Assembly: GCA_034440575.1 (NCBI GenBank)
Contig: JAOTOL010001603.1
Coordinates: 1,600,001 to 1,664,000, forward strand
Reading direction: 5' to 3'
Length of the DNA stretch: 64,000 nt
Source of the DNA: Imbricaverruca yamaguchii
Taxonomy: Eukaryota > Arthropoda > Thecostraca > Neoverrucidae
How positions within the stretch are numbered: the first letter of the stretch is position 1; every line of letters begins with the position of its first letter. The position numbers were made by a program, and so were the translations under genes. The notes below the pieces were generated by a model. That model ran no database searches, was not told where the DNA came from, and saw nothing but the letters and a program-made list of their open reading frames with translations. Shown in pieces: positions 29,680 to 41,400 of the stretch.

Positions 29680-30054
29680 TTGCCCACTCCTCGCCGCGTG
29701 AGTGCTCCCCGAGTGCTCTCCATCGACCGCGTCAAACCTGCCTACTTGGACCCGCCGTCCGGCACCGCAACCGCGAACGGATCGTCGTCTGTCCCAACCA
29801 CAACCACGTTCACCATGGATGGACCACGACTCCTGCTGCACCCGTCGACCGCCCGTCCGCAGCTCTCGTCTCCGCAGCTTGTGCAGCGCTCGTCCGCTCC
29901 TGAACAACCCCCGCCGCGTGACGGTAGTCCCGAGTGCCTGCCACCACGTCCGGCTGGTCCAGAGTGCCCTCCGCTGCGCTCCGCTCTGCGCACCCGCTCA
30001 GGTCGCGTGGTAGTACCCCCGGCACGTTTTCGTCACGTCACCTTTAGCCAATGA
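29680..30054 (+). pseudogene. Pol C-terminal remnant of the LTR element
   Basis: An open frame ending TGA at 30,052-30,054 contains VLSIDRVKPAYLD and, near the end, RTRSGRVVVPPARF. Both are typical of the tail following integrase in Ty3/gypsy Pol. Upstream Pol domains are absent, so this is a deletion remnant. The middle is low-complexity Pro/Ser/Arg. Confidence 0.75.
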
Positions 30055-30061
30055 CGTGTCT

Positions 30062-30074
30062 GGGGAGGAGGTGA
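30062..30074 (+). promoter_or_regulatory. polypurine tract
   Basis: GGGGAGGAGGTGA immediately upstream of the right LTR, where plus-strand synthesis is primed. Confidence 0.75.
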
Positions 30075-30661
30075 TGTAGCGGATGCGGATCCGCCGGCCA
30101 TCTGGCGGCCAGCTGGTAACTCGTAGCCGCTGGTGAGCGCGCGCCCGCCATCTAGTGTCTCAACTTGTAGTTCGCTCTATTGACGCTAGAGGGCAGTGTT
30201 GTTAATTATGCATCCAGGCCCGTTTCATCTCATTTCTCCGCTCATCTACAATGCTCTATGTCCAGTAGACATCTGACATAATAGCCTTCCACTTCACTGA
30301 GCCGACTTACCTGTATACTTAACTCGCTTGCATTTACCTCTCCAAAGCTGCGCACATTAGTGTCTTTACTAGTACACTGTATGTTCTAGTCAGCGTGAAT
30401 TGCCGCTATGTCGTCGTGTCAATACAGAGTTCTCGTACCCAGACCCAGCGAGTGGTTTTACTGGGCGCTGGCGATGCGACTCCGGCAGAGGTGGCGACGC
30501 GACTCCGCAGCGGCAGCGTAGGTATCCCCATGAGACGCCCGTCCGCACTGAGAGGCCTGTATAGCACTGCTGTGCACGGTCTAGGTGTCAATTGGTAAAG
30601 GCGTCTCTCCCAGATCACCATACTCCTATCCACACATCCACACGCACCCCTAGGCGCTACA
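30075..30661 (+). repeat. 3' LTR
   Basis: 587 bp, nearly identical to the left LTR. Confidence 0.93.
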
Positions 30662-30786
30662 GCTGAACATCGACTGGATGCGGCTAGGCTCAGGCTGAAT
30701 ATCGACTGGATGCGGCTAGACGCCGGCTGAATATCGGCTGGACGTCGGTTAGATGCCGGCCGAATATTGACTGGACGTCGGCTAGA
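30662..30786. repeat. 33 bp array interrupted by two elements
   Basis: Copies of CTGGACGTCGGCTAGATGCC then GGCTGAATATTGA. The same array is found at about 27,710-27,741, here, and at 31,734-31,802. The LTR element and the foldback element both inserted into it. Confidence 0.9.
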
Positions 30787-31733
30787 CATGGATCATGTAC
30801 GCCTGGATTGGAAACCAACAGCTGTTTGCGTATCAGCCCACCTAGCGGCGGGTAAGTAAAAACACGGAATCGCGGCCGGTTTTAGGCCGTGCGCCTATGG
30901 GAATTCTGGGTACGCATTCTCGTATTTGATTTTTTTCCAATTGATGCAGCCATCCCAGGAGAATTACATCACCCTTTCATGATACAGAATTGATCAAGGA
31001 ACCTTTCCGTTCTTTCCTTATTGATTTATTACGCTCCGTTCAGAAGTTGTGTTGGTGCGAGGTGAAGACATCTTTGAGAGGGAGCCCATTGTGTTGGTGA
31101 GTGCGCTAAAGTGTAATCCCCATTCAGTCGTGTAAACCACTCCACCTGAAAATGTCAGCCACATATCTGGAGAGCAAGGAGGGTAGGGGCAAAAACGGAA
31201 CCGCCCATTCAAGGCCTTATCTTTAGTGGTGAAACTACCCCCTCAATGCTTGATTCCCCCACCAGCAATAATTTCAACTTTTAGCATGGGAGCGTATGTA
31301 ATGTGACCCCTCTATTCATTTTGGTTTGCCCATTGCCTTCATGTACTTTGCCCTATTCGATCGTCTTAAAAAGTCAACAGGTGTGCCACTACCGACCCCT
31401 ACGGCGAAATGGGCTCCCTCCGACAGACGCCTTCACTTCGCATCACGACAACTTCGGATTGGAGCGTAATAAACCAATAAGGAAAGAACGGTAAGGTTCC
31501 TTGATCAATTCTGTGTCATGAAAAGCAGATGCAATCCTCCTGGGGTGGCTGAATCAATTGGGAAAATGCCAATACGAAATGCGTCCGCGGAACTCCCATA
31601 GGCGCACGGCCTAAAACCGGCCGCGATTCCGTGTTTTTACTTACCCGCCGCTAGGTGGCAGGTTGGTGCCGCTGATACGCGCAGATGAAAGGCGCCGACG
31701 CGGAGTTTCCAATCCAGGCGTACGTCATCCATG
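30787..31733. mobile_element. foldback element with ~310 bp inverted arms
   Basis: The left arm (30,787 to about 31,095) starts CATGGATCATGTACGCCTGG and matches, inverted, the right arm (about 31,405-31,733) ending CGTACGTCATCCATG. Flanking GGCTAGA on both sides could be a 7 bp target-site duplication, but the host array also contains that word. The middle ~300 bp is less symmetrical and has no ORF of note. The arms diverge by roughly one difference in ten or fewer. Confidence 0.8.
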
Positions 31734-31802
31734 GGCTAGATGCCGGCTGAATATTCACTGGACGTCGGCTAGATGCCGGCTGAATATTGACCGGATGTCG
31801 GC

Positions 31803-32500
31803 ATGGTGGACTTAACCGGTGACCAGCCGACGTCGGGTCCACGTCGCCTCGATCTTATCCCGAGGTCGGGGTGCTCAGGCGGATACAGGAGGCACATGCC
31901 CTGGTTCTTTCCTGCATCGGCCCCTGGTAGTGATATATTTAGTGACACCAATTACTCATTTGGCGACTGTTTTCCTACTCTATTTTAAATCACACCCTTG
32001 CATGACAAATTGCACTGATGAGCATATGAACTTGTCAATGCACTTAATTTAGCATTAATGCCTTCATTGAATAAGTTGACGTAATTGCAGAACAATTGCT
32101 TTTAACAAATTCACTCTACCCAGCTCAAAGCTTATCACCCTTTTCACCAACGATGGTGACCAATAAACGCCTGCCTTAGAAAATCTTCACTAATCTGATG
32201 TGTTTTATCGATGTTAAACAGCGGGCATATCGACACTGGCTACAACTGTGGAACACGGGCAAATCAAACCGGCGCTGCTTTACAGATGGTTCACCCGGTA
32301 GGGTTTCTCCGTGTTCATTTGTGGGTGGTTTTTAATATTGAATGTTATACCTTAGCACATTGTCTTGTGATGCGTGAGGACTGCCAATAAATAACTTTCC
32401 ACTGACTACTTGTGATAAAGGTCAGTAGTTGCTAGGCACCATCCTGTATATGGTAATGTCACCTCCAGTCTGTGAAGCTGATCGAACATTTTAAGTTAGG
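31803..32500. other. intergenic DNA, nothing recognised
   Basis: Becomes AT-rich and CpG-poor. A GGTA/GTAG-type simple repeat follows at about 32,505-32,545. Confidence 0.35.
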
Positions 32501-32777
32501 TAAGTAGGTAGGTGGGCCTGGTAGGTAGGTAGGTAGGTAGGCGCCAAAATATGCAGATAGGTAGATACGGTATAAACTGATGTTTCAGCCAATGATTTTG
32601 GCAATTCAATGTTACCAGCATAATCTAAACTAATATTGATTGCAATGTAAAAAATTAAAGATATATCCAGGTCATGATTGCATCCGTACATCACATCCAC
32701 ACCAGCACCATCTTCCCCAACCACATCAAGTTTCCACCCACATTTGTGTCAACTAATTGGTTTTACATCACATTGAC

Positions 32778-32912
32778 AGTTGAGTCATGCAGTGTCGCCA
32801 ATTGCTCATGCCGATTGGTCGCAGGTGAAGAGTAGTGACAGGTGGGACTTGAACCCACAACCTTTTGATTGTGAGACAAGCAACTTACCCCTAGGCTACT
32901 TGTTCCTGAGGT
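32778..32912 (-). mobile_element. family 2 SINE, CpG-decayed (minus strand)
   Basis: Compared with other copies, CpG positions are TpG or CpA: GGTCGCAGGTGAAGAGTAGT here versus GGTCGCGGGCGAAGAGTAGC at 36.5 kb. The tRNA-like head is read on the minus strand. Confidence 0.85.
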
Positions 32913-34596
32913 ATGTAGCAAAAAGGTGGAAGTTTTTGGTAAGTTTGTGCTTTAAGGTGTTTTGTGAATTTTTGAAATGTATCATTCCAGTGCATTGTTT
33001 ATCAATTTGACTAAGATGGTGGGACAGTGCATTTTTTTGTGCAAATGTTTACTTTTTAGGTTGTGAATAAAATAATACCAAAAAAGGTGCCTTGAGCTAG
33101 GTGCAAGGAAGGAAGGAAGGACCTTCAGCATGCAAGGAAATCTTTACAAGATGAAATATAACATTTCTTGTTTCAACCTTAAAGCACAATAATACCACAT
33201 TTTCAATGTAAAGAAGTATTGAATCAACTGTATGGATTGTTTAATTTCCCTTAATCATACCTGGAAAGTACCTGGTGAAGGGTCAATAAATTATGGCACA
33301 GAACAGCAGTGCAGCATAGACAACAGTGGATGAATGTTGCCTATCATTAACCAAAAAGTAAGCACAAGTGGTAAAACAAGTGGTCACATCTTCAGAATGA
33401 TTTACTCATGGTGTTCTAAAACAAAATTCCCAAAACTCCAAAACACCCAAAGCACAAATTTGCCCCTCTTCCTTTTAACCTAGCCAACAAAGGACACCTA
33501 TTCACCTTCCACAGGGACTTGGGCAGCAGCATGTTGTGCATCTTACTGTGCCATCATCATTTTAGGTGTGCTAAATGGAATGATCATATTTATTAGGCAC
33601 CTAGTGGCCTGCACCATTAACAGTGAATGTGCATAGTGTGTCATGAATCACCCACCTGATGGCTCAATGCAGTGCACAAACACTTGTAGGTTGGTGAGGG
33701 ATGACAACATAGATTAGGTATCTATTGAAATTTGATTTTTGAATAGTTTTTGTATTGACAATAGTTTTTCAATCATCTGCACCAAAGGCAGGTTAAGATT
33801 GATTATTCCAATGTCTGCCTATGTCATCAATATGATCACTAATGCTGCTGTAGTTATATACCATATGACAGAGTACAAACTTTGGTAAGTACCCTGTTCA
33901 TGGTGGGCTATTGTTAAAAAGACAACAATTTTGTATCATGATTATTCATATTTTTTAGTTCCTGAGACGTGAGGTAGCATGCACACTAACATCCATGCAA
34001 GCCTTGGACTTCATCAGCACATTTCATGGACACACATTGGGAACACTGCTCTCTGATGTCTTCTGTGGCAGTAGTTGGCAGTGAGTCTGCCATGAGTAGG
34101 AATTTTAAAGTATGGTTCTGAAGTTAACACACTGGGGTTCACTAAATGATCTATCATGGTCAATGTGCCCTAAGACCCTAATCACACTGTGGTCAAGAGG
34201 TTGGGTTGGATACATGGGAGTTAGCACTGGGGGCAATGGGTCCCCCATGAGAAGGTGATGCCCCTCTTCCAGGAAGAGGCAGAGGCTCTGGGAAGTCCTA
34301 AATACATTCAGCCTGTGGTACCCCTCTGATAGGAAAGGTGACTCCTCTTGGGAGGAAAGATCCCTCTGGGAAGACAGAGATCATACCCATAATTCTGCTG
34401 TCAGTTTATTCATAATTTTTCATTTTCCATCTTGGATGAAAATGTACCTCTCTGGGAGGGCTTGAGTGTAGTGCCCTCATATTTGTTTCATCCAGAAACA
34501 TCCACCCAGGTACATTTCCAGGGGCACCCCTCCAGACATGTCCCCATGAGATTTCCTAAATCTGTTCATGTTCAGAGGGTGATTTGATTTCATTGC
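32822..34596. other. CpG desert
   Basis: I find one CpG (33,968-33,969) in 1,775 bases, and none in 32,822-33,967, whereas nearby DNA has several per 100 bases. TpG and CpA are common, and embedded SINE remnants (33,601-33,655, about 34,150-34,190 and the copy above) have lost their CpGs. No gene was recognised in it. Confidence 0.85.
33601..33655 (+). mobile_element. decayed family 1 SINE 3' part
   Basis: CACCATTAACAGTGAATGTG then CATAGTGTGTCATGAATCAC corresponds to the family 1 body (GCCATTAGCCGTGAATGTGC and so on) with CpGs converted to TpG/CpA. Confidence 0.65.
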
Positions 34597-34920
34597 CGAT
34601 CATATCAAGTGAAATATTAGCAATATTCCGTCCTTCCATTCCAACTCCCAGGTTGCCATTATAGCATCTCATGTCATTGTCTCCTTCTTTTGTGTGGGTG
34701 GCCTTTGATGAGTTTGAATTTTGGAAGCATGTTTTGCCACGAAATACTTGCAATGCACTGTCACCTCCATGGTTTATCAGCTAATTATGAAGCATCATAA
34801 TTTCTTAAACATTTTGTTGTTATTTATTTTTATGAGAGACTATGGTAAGAGGTCCTTGTTTTATGTGTGTTACTTAATGCTTGTGTAATGGAAATTAATG
34901 GTTCTTTAATGCATGCATTT

Positions 34921-34972
34921 TTGTGGGTGCAAAATGACCCTGGCAGTCGATGTGCCCCTAAACCCTAATTCA
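34921..34972 (+). mobile_element. SINE 3' tail fragment
   Basis: AAAATGACCCTGGCAGTCGA then TGTGCCCCTAAACCCTAATT. One CpG remains. Confidence 0.6.
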
Positions 34973-35281
34973 TCATCAATGCATGCATTTTCTGTTGTCC
35001 ATTGGTGGTACATATGTGCAGCATCAACTGAGCTGTGCTAATTAATGATTCATTCAGCAGAGAACATGTATGTTGGCATGTCTATTGGTCGTACACTGTA
35101 ACATGGTGCTGTGTCAACCAAGCATGCATCATTGTGTCGGAAGAAACCATGATTACTGCTGAAAACGTCTTGCAGGCGACACTTGCAGAGAACATTGAAA
35201 AGCCTGCAGGCATCTGTGCATGATGCTGATTCCACAGCGACACCCTGCCACCCAACTTGCAATTGCCCGTGTGTCCAACAG

Positions 35282-35498
35282 ATGGCAGCAGTGAAGCGGC
35301 GGCCGGGCCGCGTGTGCGTGGTGGTGCTGGGCGACATTGGACGCAGCCCGCGCATGTGCTACCACGCCGAGTCGCTGGCGGCGCGCGGCCACCCGGTGGA
35401 CATTGTCGGGTACCTGGGCGCGGAGGATGCCAGTCGGCTCAGCGTGTCTCGTGCGGCCAGCCTGCACCCGCTCTGGACGGTGCCCGGCTGGGTGGAAG
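35282..35498 (+). CDS. ALG1: ALG1 exon 1
   Basis: ATG after CCAACAG. Encodes [20 protein letters not shown] then [20 protein letters not shown] and on to WTVPGWVE, ending in phase 1 at donor GTGGGT. The CCAACAG before the ATG could itself be an acceptor, in which case an upstream exon would supply the missing membrane anchor; none was found. Confidence 0.9.
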
Positions 35499-38400
35499 GT
35501 GGGTGGTGATTCTGGTCCGGCTGGCGACGTCTTCGGCGTGGCCGTCAGCGCACGATGTGCCTCACGTCCAGAGGTTGTGAAAATGTGCTTTTTGTTTATT
35601 TTTGCCACATACAACATTATCGTCGTGATGGCATTTTCCTCTCCTTTTTCACATTTGGAGGTTAGATGGTGCTACTTGACGTTAACTTGCTCTGTGATGC
35701 CTTGTTAAATATATAGTTGGATATGCAAAGTCATATTCTGACATGACGTGCTTGAGGAAAAATATCCTCTTCATATTCCATTGTCATAGCATTTTCCTTT
35801 GCACATCCAGGATTCCTTGAGTACAAATCCAAACATTAACATGCATGTGTCTGTTTACATTGAATAATTTAATTTGGTGTTCAGGGCTGCATTTCCCACT
35901 CGTCCTGATTGGATATCAGTGCATATTTATAGCAAAGCATGATACGTAATGAAATATTGCCTTTATGGTGTTGTTGTGTGTGTGTGGCACATACCAAATC
36001 ATTGCTGGCATTGTCTTCTTTTACAAAAAGTGTGTTGAGTACAATTCCAGATCGGCTTTGTCCAGTTAATGTACATAGTCACAATGTTAATAGTTGACAA
36101 ACATTTCAGTGTCTGGGTTCCAAAATAGATACGAAACTGCATGCCTGCAAATATATGCAAGCAATCAATATGTATCTTGTTCTGTGGTGCAATGATATAC
36201 AACCAGCTGTTAAATTGTTGTTGACAGCAGAAAAAATAATTAATTTGTTACCTAGAGTGTAATTGTGGGTCCTTAAAATGGTAGAAAATCCTAGCTTTGC
36301 CAACAGGAGAACCAACAACATTCCTAAAGACACTGCCAGTGAGAAAGATGACAACATATTTTTAACTACCACTGCCCATCAGCCTGTTGAATTTCCATCA
36401 TTCAGTATACTCCCAGCTGCAATTTTGATTTTTTGTTTGCCTATGTGTGCTGATGCTTTCCTCAATGTTACTATCTAGACTGTCATTGTTAGTTGGTTAT
36501 TGGTTTTACGACACGACGACCGTTGAGTCATGTAGCGTCGCCAATCTCTCACGCCGATTGGTCGCGGGCGAAGAGTAGCGAGGGGTGAGACTCGAACCTA
36601 CAACCTTTCGATTGTGAGACGAGCAACTTACAATCCCCTTATAGGCTACTCATCCCCTCATCTAGACTGTCAGGCTCTGCTAGCATTATATCTCATTATG
36701 TGGTGATGCTAAATGTGTTTAAGCATCTGGTAGGCAACTGCCCTAAAATGACAATGAGGAGTGGATTGTGATATGAGTTTTATGTGGTGTGCAAATTGCT
36801 GCCTGCTCCACTGCAGTTGGTTGTTTTCGATATCTGGCATGGTTTATTCTTGCATTTTGTTTATTTTTCCAAGTGTTCTAGCTGTATTTTAACGGGGTAA
36901 CGGCGAAGCAACAGAATCGACCTTCGAATCTTCCTACACTCTTGATTTTCAAATTCAGCGTGACGCGTGGTGCAGTGTAGGCAGTGTTACATTATTCGTA
37001 AAATAAGGTGGAATTTACCACTTTCTGAACACTCAACTGACATCCTGCTCCAAGAAGTATCGACATCCTGCTTCTTGATGCGTGCTTATGAAGTCCTCGA
37101 GTCTCCTTTCTAACATTACCTCGTTTGCTAAGTATTATTTTTTATCGCTATCCCGAATATAGCTCTTCCTAACATTTGAATTTCAAAACAACTGATGACG
37201 GTACAAATATTGGTTCAAATTTAGGCCTGAAGACATCAAAGGCACTTGACGTGACACTGATTCCATGACAAATTTCGTCATCCTACTGTGCTCGTTTCGA
37301 CATCTCGCACCTAATGAAAAACCAATATTTTAACACTGAGTGTAGGTGTTGGGACCGTGTTTTGGTGCGGCACCACGTCTCTGTACGGACGGTGCTGCTG
37401 CGCCGGTGTGACATCATTTTCCGCCGGCAGGCTCTCCGCGCTCCGTGCGTTACGTGCTGAAGGCCGTCTGGCAGGCGGCCGTGCTGTTCCTGTTCCTGCT
37501 GATGCTGCCGCGCTTCACCAGCCTGCTGCTGCAGAACCCGCCGGGTGTGCCCACCTTGCCTGTGAGTGTCCCACCGGGTGTGTCCACCATGTCGGTGAGT
37601 GTCCCACCAGGTGTGTCCACCATGTCGGTGAGTGTCCCACCAGGTGTGCCCACCTTGCCTGTGAGTATCCCACCAGGTGTGCCCACCATGCCTGTGAGTG
37701 TCCCACCAGGTGTGCCCACCCTGCCTGTGAGTGTCCCACCATTCGTTGTCTGTGAGTGTCCCACCAGGTGTGCCCACCCTGCCTGTGAGTGTCCCACCAG
37801 GTGTGCCCACCCTGCCTGTGAGTATCCCACCAGGTGTGTCCACCATGTCGGTGAGTGTCCCACCAGGTGTGCCCACCCTGCCTGTGAGTGTCCCACCAGG
37901 TGTGCCCACCCTGCCTGTGAGTGTCCCACCAGGTGTGCCCACCCTGCCTGGTGAGTGTCCCACCAGGTGTGCCCACCCTGCCTGTGAGTGTCCCACCAGG
38001 TGTGCTGTCCAAGCCAGGTGTGCCCACCCTGCCTGTGAGTGTCCCACCAGGTGTGCCCACCCTGCCTGTGAGTGTCCCACCAGGTGTGCCCTGGTGAGTG
38101 TCCCACCAGGTGTGCCCACCCTGCCTGTGAGTGTCCCTGGTGTGCCCCTCGTGAGTGTCCCACCAGGTGTGCCCACCCTGTGCCCACCCTGCCTGGTGAG
38201 TGTCCCACTGGGTGTGCCCACCCTGCCAGTGAGTGTCCCACCAGGTGTGCCCACCCTGCTGGTTAGTGTCCCACCCACCCTGTTCCTGCTAGTTCCCACC
38301 ATGCCAGTGAGTATCCCACCTGCCCTGTTGTTCCCAGTAGTTCCATCCTGCCAGTGGGTGTCCTGCCTGTTCTGTTGTTCCAGATAGTTCCCACCCTGCC

Positions 38401-41400
38401 AGTTGAGTGTCCTACTCGTCCTGTGGCGCCGAAGTAGTCGATGCGCCCCCTAAGTCCAAATAGCCAACCAACCAATCGTCCTATCGCGCCAACTCTTGCT
38501 CACTCCGTCCCATCGCCAATGAATTCAGACATTTATGTGGAAAGCGATGCTTATAATAGCCTTGTTCTGACCTGCAGATGCAACAAACTGAACCTTCTTT
38601 TTCCTCCATCCGTTTTCGCAGCATGACAGCAGTAGTGGGTGTTGCTTTTCACTGTGCTCGATTTCTGGAATCTGTGCCATCAATCGTGAATCGTGACAGT
38701 GGCCTGGTCACGCTTTTATTTTGGGTGACGGCGGCTCGGTCGGTGAGGCATCCGACCCATGCTCGTAAGAGCTGCGTTCGAATCCCACCGCCGGCGCGGT
38801 TGCCGAGTGCGCGCGCAGCCAACCGCCGTGGGAGGTCGCCGACGTCGACGGTACGACGCTGTGCGGCGTCGCAGTCGAATGCGTCGCGAAGGAGAGCGCC
38901 GTGCTACTCGGCTATTGCCCGTCTTCACCTTTTGACGTGGCGCTGCGTGTATTGTAGTCGTAGTTTAGGGGCACATCGACTGCATAGGTCATATAGCGCG
39001 CGCTCTGCATGGCCACTGCAGTCCATGTGACCCTAAACCCTAAACCCTAAACCCTAAACCCTAAACAAACACCGTCTGACGGCACACTTGGTGCCGACAG
39101 ATATGCTGGCTAGCGTGCCGACTACGCAGAGCCCGTCTGATTGTCGACTGGCACAACTACTCCTACACCATCATGGCACTGAGTGTGGGCCGCCAGAGTG
39201 TGCTGGTCAAGATCACCAGGTCAGTGTGGGTAGGCGGGTCATGGTGAAGGTCACCAGGTCGGCGTGGGTAGATGGGTCCTGGTGAAGGTCACCAGGTCAG
39301 TGTGGGTAGATGGGTCCTGGTGAAGGTCACCAGGTCAGTGTGGGTAGGTGGGTCATGGTGAAGATCACCAGGTCAGTGTTGGTAGATGGTTCTGGTAAAA
39401 GTCACCAGGTCAGTGTGGGTAGATGGTCCTGGTAATGGTCACCAGGTTAGTGTGGGTTGTGTTGTGTTGTGTTGGTCATCTGTGGTCATCTGTGTTGTGT
39501 GTTCTGCCCACAGGTGGCTGGAGGCAGTGTTTGGGAGGCGCGCGGACGCCAACATCTGCGTGACGCGAGCCATGCAGGAGGACTTGGCGGCCAACTGGAA
39601 CATTGCGTGAGAACTCCAACAGCATCCGCACACGCTGGCAGTTCTGTCATTTATTATCAGTTGAGAAAGACGTGTGGAAAACCGAGCATTTTGCTCACCA
39701 ATTGTTGATTGAGAGCACTCTACTCCGCCCTGTCATGCCTGGTTCTGCTTATACCATCTCATGGTTATATTTATCTCCCAATGCTTTCTCTTGGCCAGCA
39801 CGCATAGGGTCGTGATGGTTAGAGCCCGCGGAACTGAATTGATTCGTTAGCCAACGTATTTACCTTGTTTTGTTGCAATCCCGTATGGGGATCCATTTTG
39901 TTCCGATGTTGGTCCCAACTTCACGAGCAGCCATATGGGCCTGGAAAGAAATTTACGAAGTAGTAAGCATGTACCCAACCCACGACGTCGTTCGGGACCT
40001 TCGCTTTGAAGGTACATTAGTTATCACTCAAATATCTCATGTCCCGTGGCTATGTGTGGTGGTTTCTTAGCTCTTGAGTTGCCGGTAATATCCATCCTGG
40101 AATTCCTAACTTTATATGGGAAACAGCACCCGTCTGAAACTTGTTTTGACCTCCTGTGGGTACTATTTTGACTTCCTAAATTGATTTCCAACAAACCACA
40201 AAATGCAACTGTGGTAGCTTTTGCATTTTACCGTACTCAATTCGTGCCATCAATGCCATGACAAATTTGGTAGGTAATGAGGTGTCAACACCTCTACCGA
40301 TATGGACAGTTCCCCACCTTTTCGTATCATATTGTCAAATTGTTTCGATGCCATAAGGGATTTTAAGTCTGATGACGACTGCCACCCTCCATCCTACGGG
40401 TGTGGTGATGAGCCAGTGCGTACACTCCCTCCGTGGGTGTGGTGGCTGAGTGTCTCCCCCACAGTCCGTCCGGGTGTGGTGGTCTCCCCACAGTCCGTCC
40501 GTGGGTGTGGTGGCTGAGTGTCTCCCCACAGTCCGTCCGTGGGTGGGTGGTGAGGTCTCCCCACAGTCCGTCCGTGGGTGTGGTGGCTGAGTGTCTCCCC
40601 CACAGTCCGTCCGTGGGTGTGGTGGCTGAGTGTCTCCCCACAGTCCGTCCGTGGGTGTGGTGGCTGAGTGTCACAGTCTGCCGTGGGTGTGGTGGCTGGT
40701 TCCCACAGTCCGTCCGTGGGTGTGGTGGCTGAGTGTCTCCCCACAGTCCGTCCGTGGGTGTGGTGGTCCACGTCCGTGGGTGTGGTGGCTGAGTGTCTCC
40801 CCCACAGTCCGTCCGTGGGTGTGGTGGCTGAGTGTCTCCCCACAGTCCGTCCGTGGGTGGTGGTGTGGTGTGGTGGCTGAGTGTCTCCCCCACAGTCCGT
40901 CCGTGGGTGTGGTGGCTGAGTGTCTCCCCCACAGTCCGTCCGTGTGGGTGTGGTGGCTGAGTGTCTCCCCCACAGTCCGTCCGTGGGTGTGGTGGCTGAG
41001 TGTCTCCCCACAGTCCGTCCGTGGGTGTGGTGGCTGAGTGTCTCCCCCACAGTCCGTCCGTGTTGGTGTGGTGGCTGAGTGTCTCCCCCACAGTCCGTCC
41101 GTGGGTGTGGTGGCTGAGTGTCTCCCCCACAGTCCGTCCGTGGGTGTGGTGGCTGAGTGTCTCCCCACAGTCCGTCCGTGTGGGTGTGGTGGCTGAGTGT
41201 CTCCCCCACAGTCCGTCCGTGGGTGTGGTGGCTGGTGGCTGAGTGTCTCCCCACAGTCCGTCCGTGGGTGTGGTGGCTGAGTGTCTCCACAGTCCGTCCG
41301 TGGGGGGGGGTTGGTGTCTCCCCCACAGTCCGTCCGTGGGTGTGGTGGCTGAGTGTCTCCCCACAGTCCTCTGAGTGTCTCCCCACAGTCCGTCCGTGGG

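Larger units (their letters stand above)
27742..30661 (+). mobile_element. recent, internally deleted LTR retrotransposon (Ty3/gypsy-like)
   Basis: Two LTRs of 585 and 587 bp differ by two substitutions and one 2 bp indel, so insertion was recent. LTR ends are TGTAGCG and CGCTACA. The element is flanked by GCTG on both sides (4 bp target-site duplication). A primer-binding site follows the left LTR and a polypurine tract precedes the right. The 1.75 kb interior has no protease, reverse transcriptase or most of integrase; it holds a tandem-repeat block and only the C-terminal end of Pol. It would need enzymes from a full-length relative to move. Confidence 0.92.

Noticed and set aside
39030..39065. 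Telomere or plant DNA contamination from (CCCTAAA)n
   Set aside because: Only about five units, continuous with a SINE tail that ends in CCCTAAACCC, and located inside an animal ALG1 intron.
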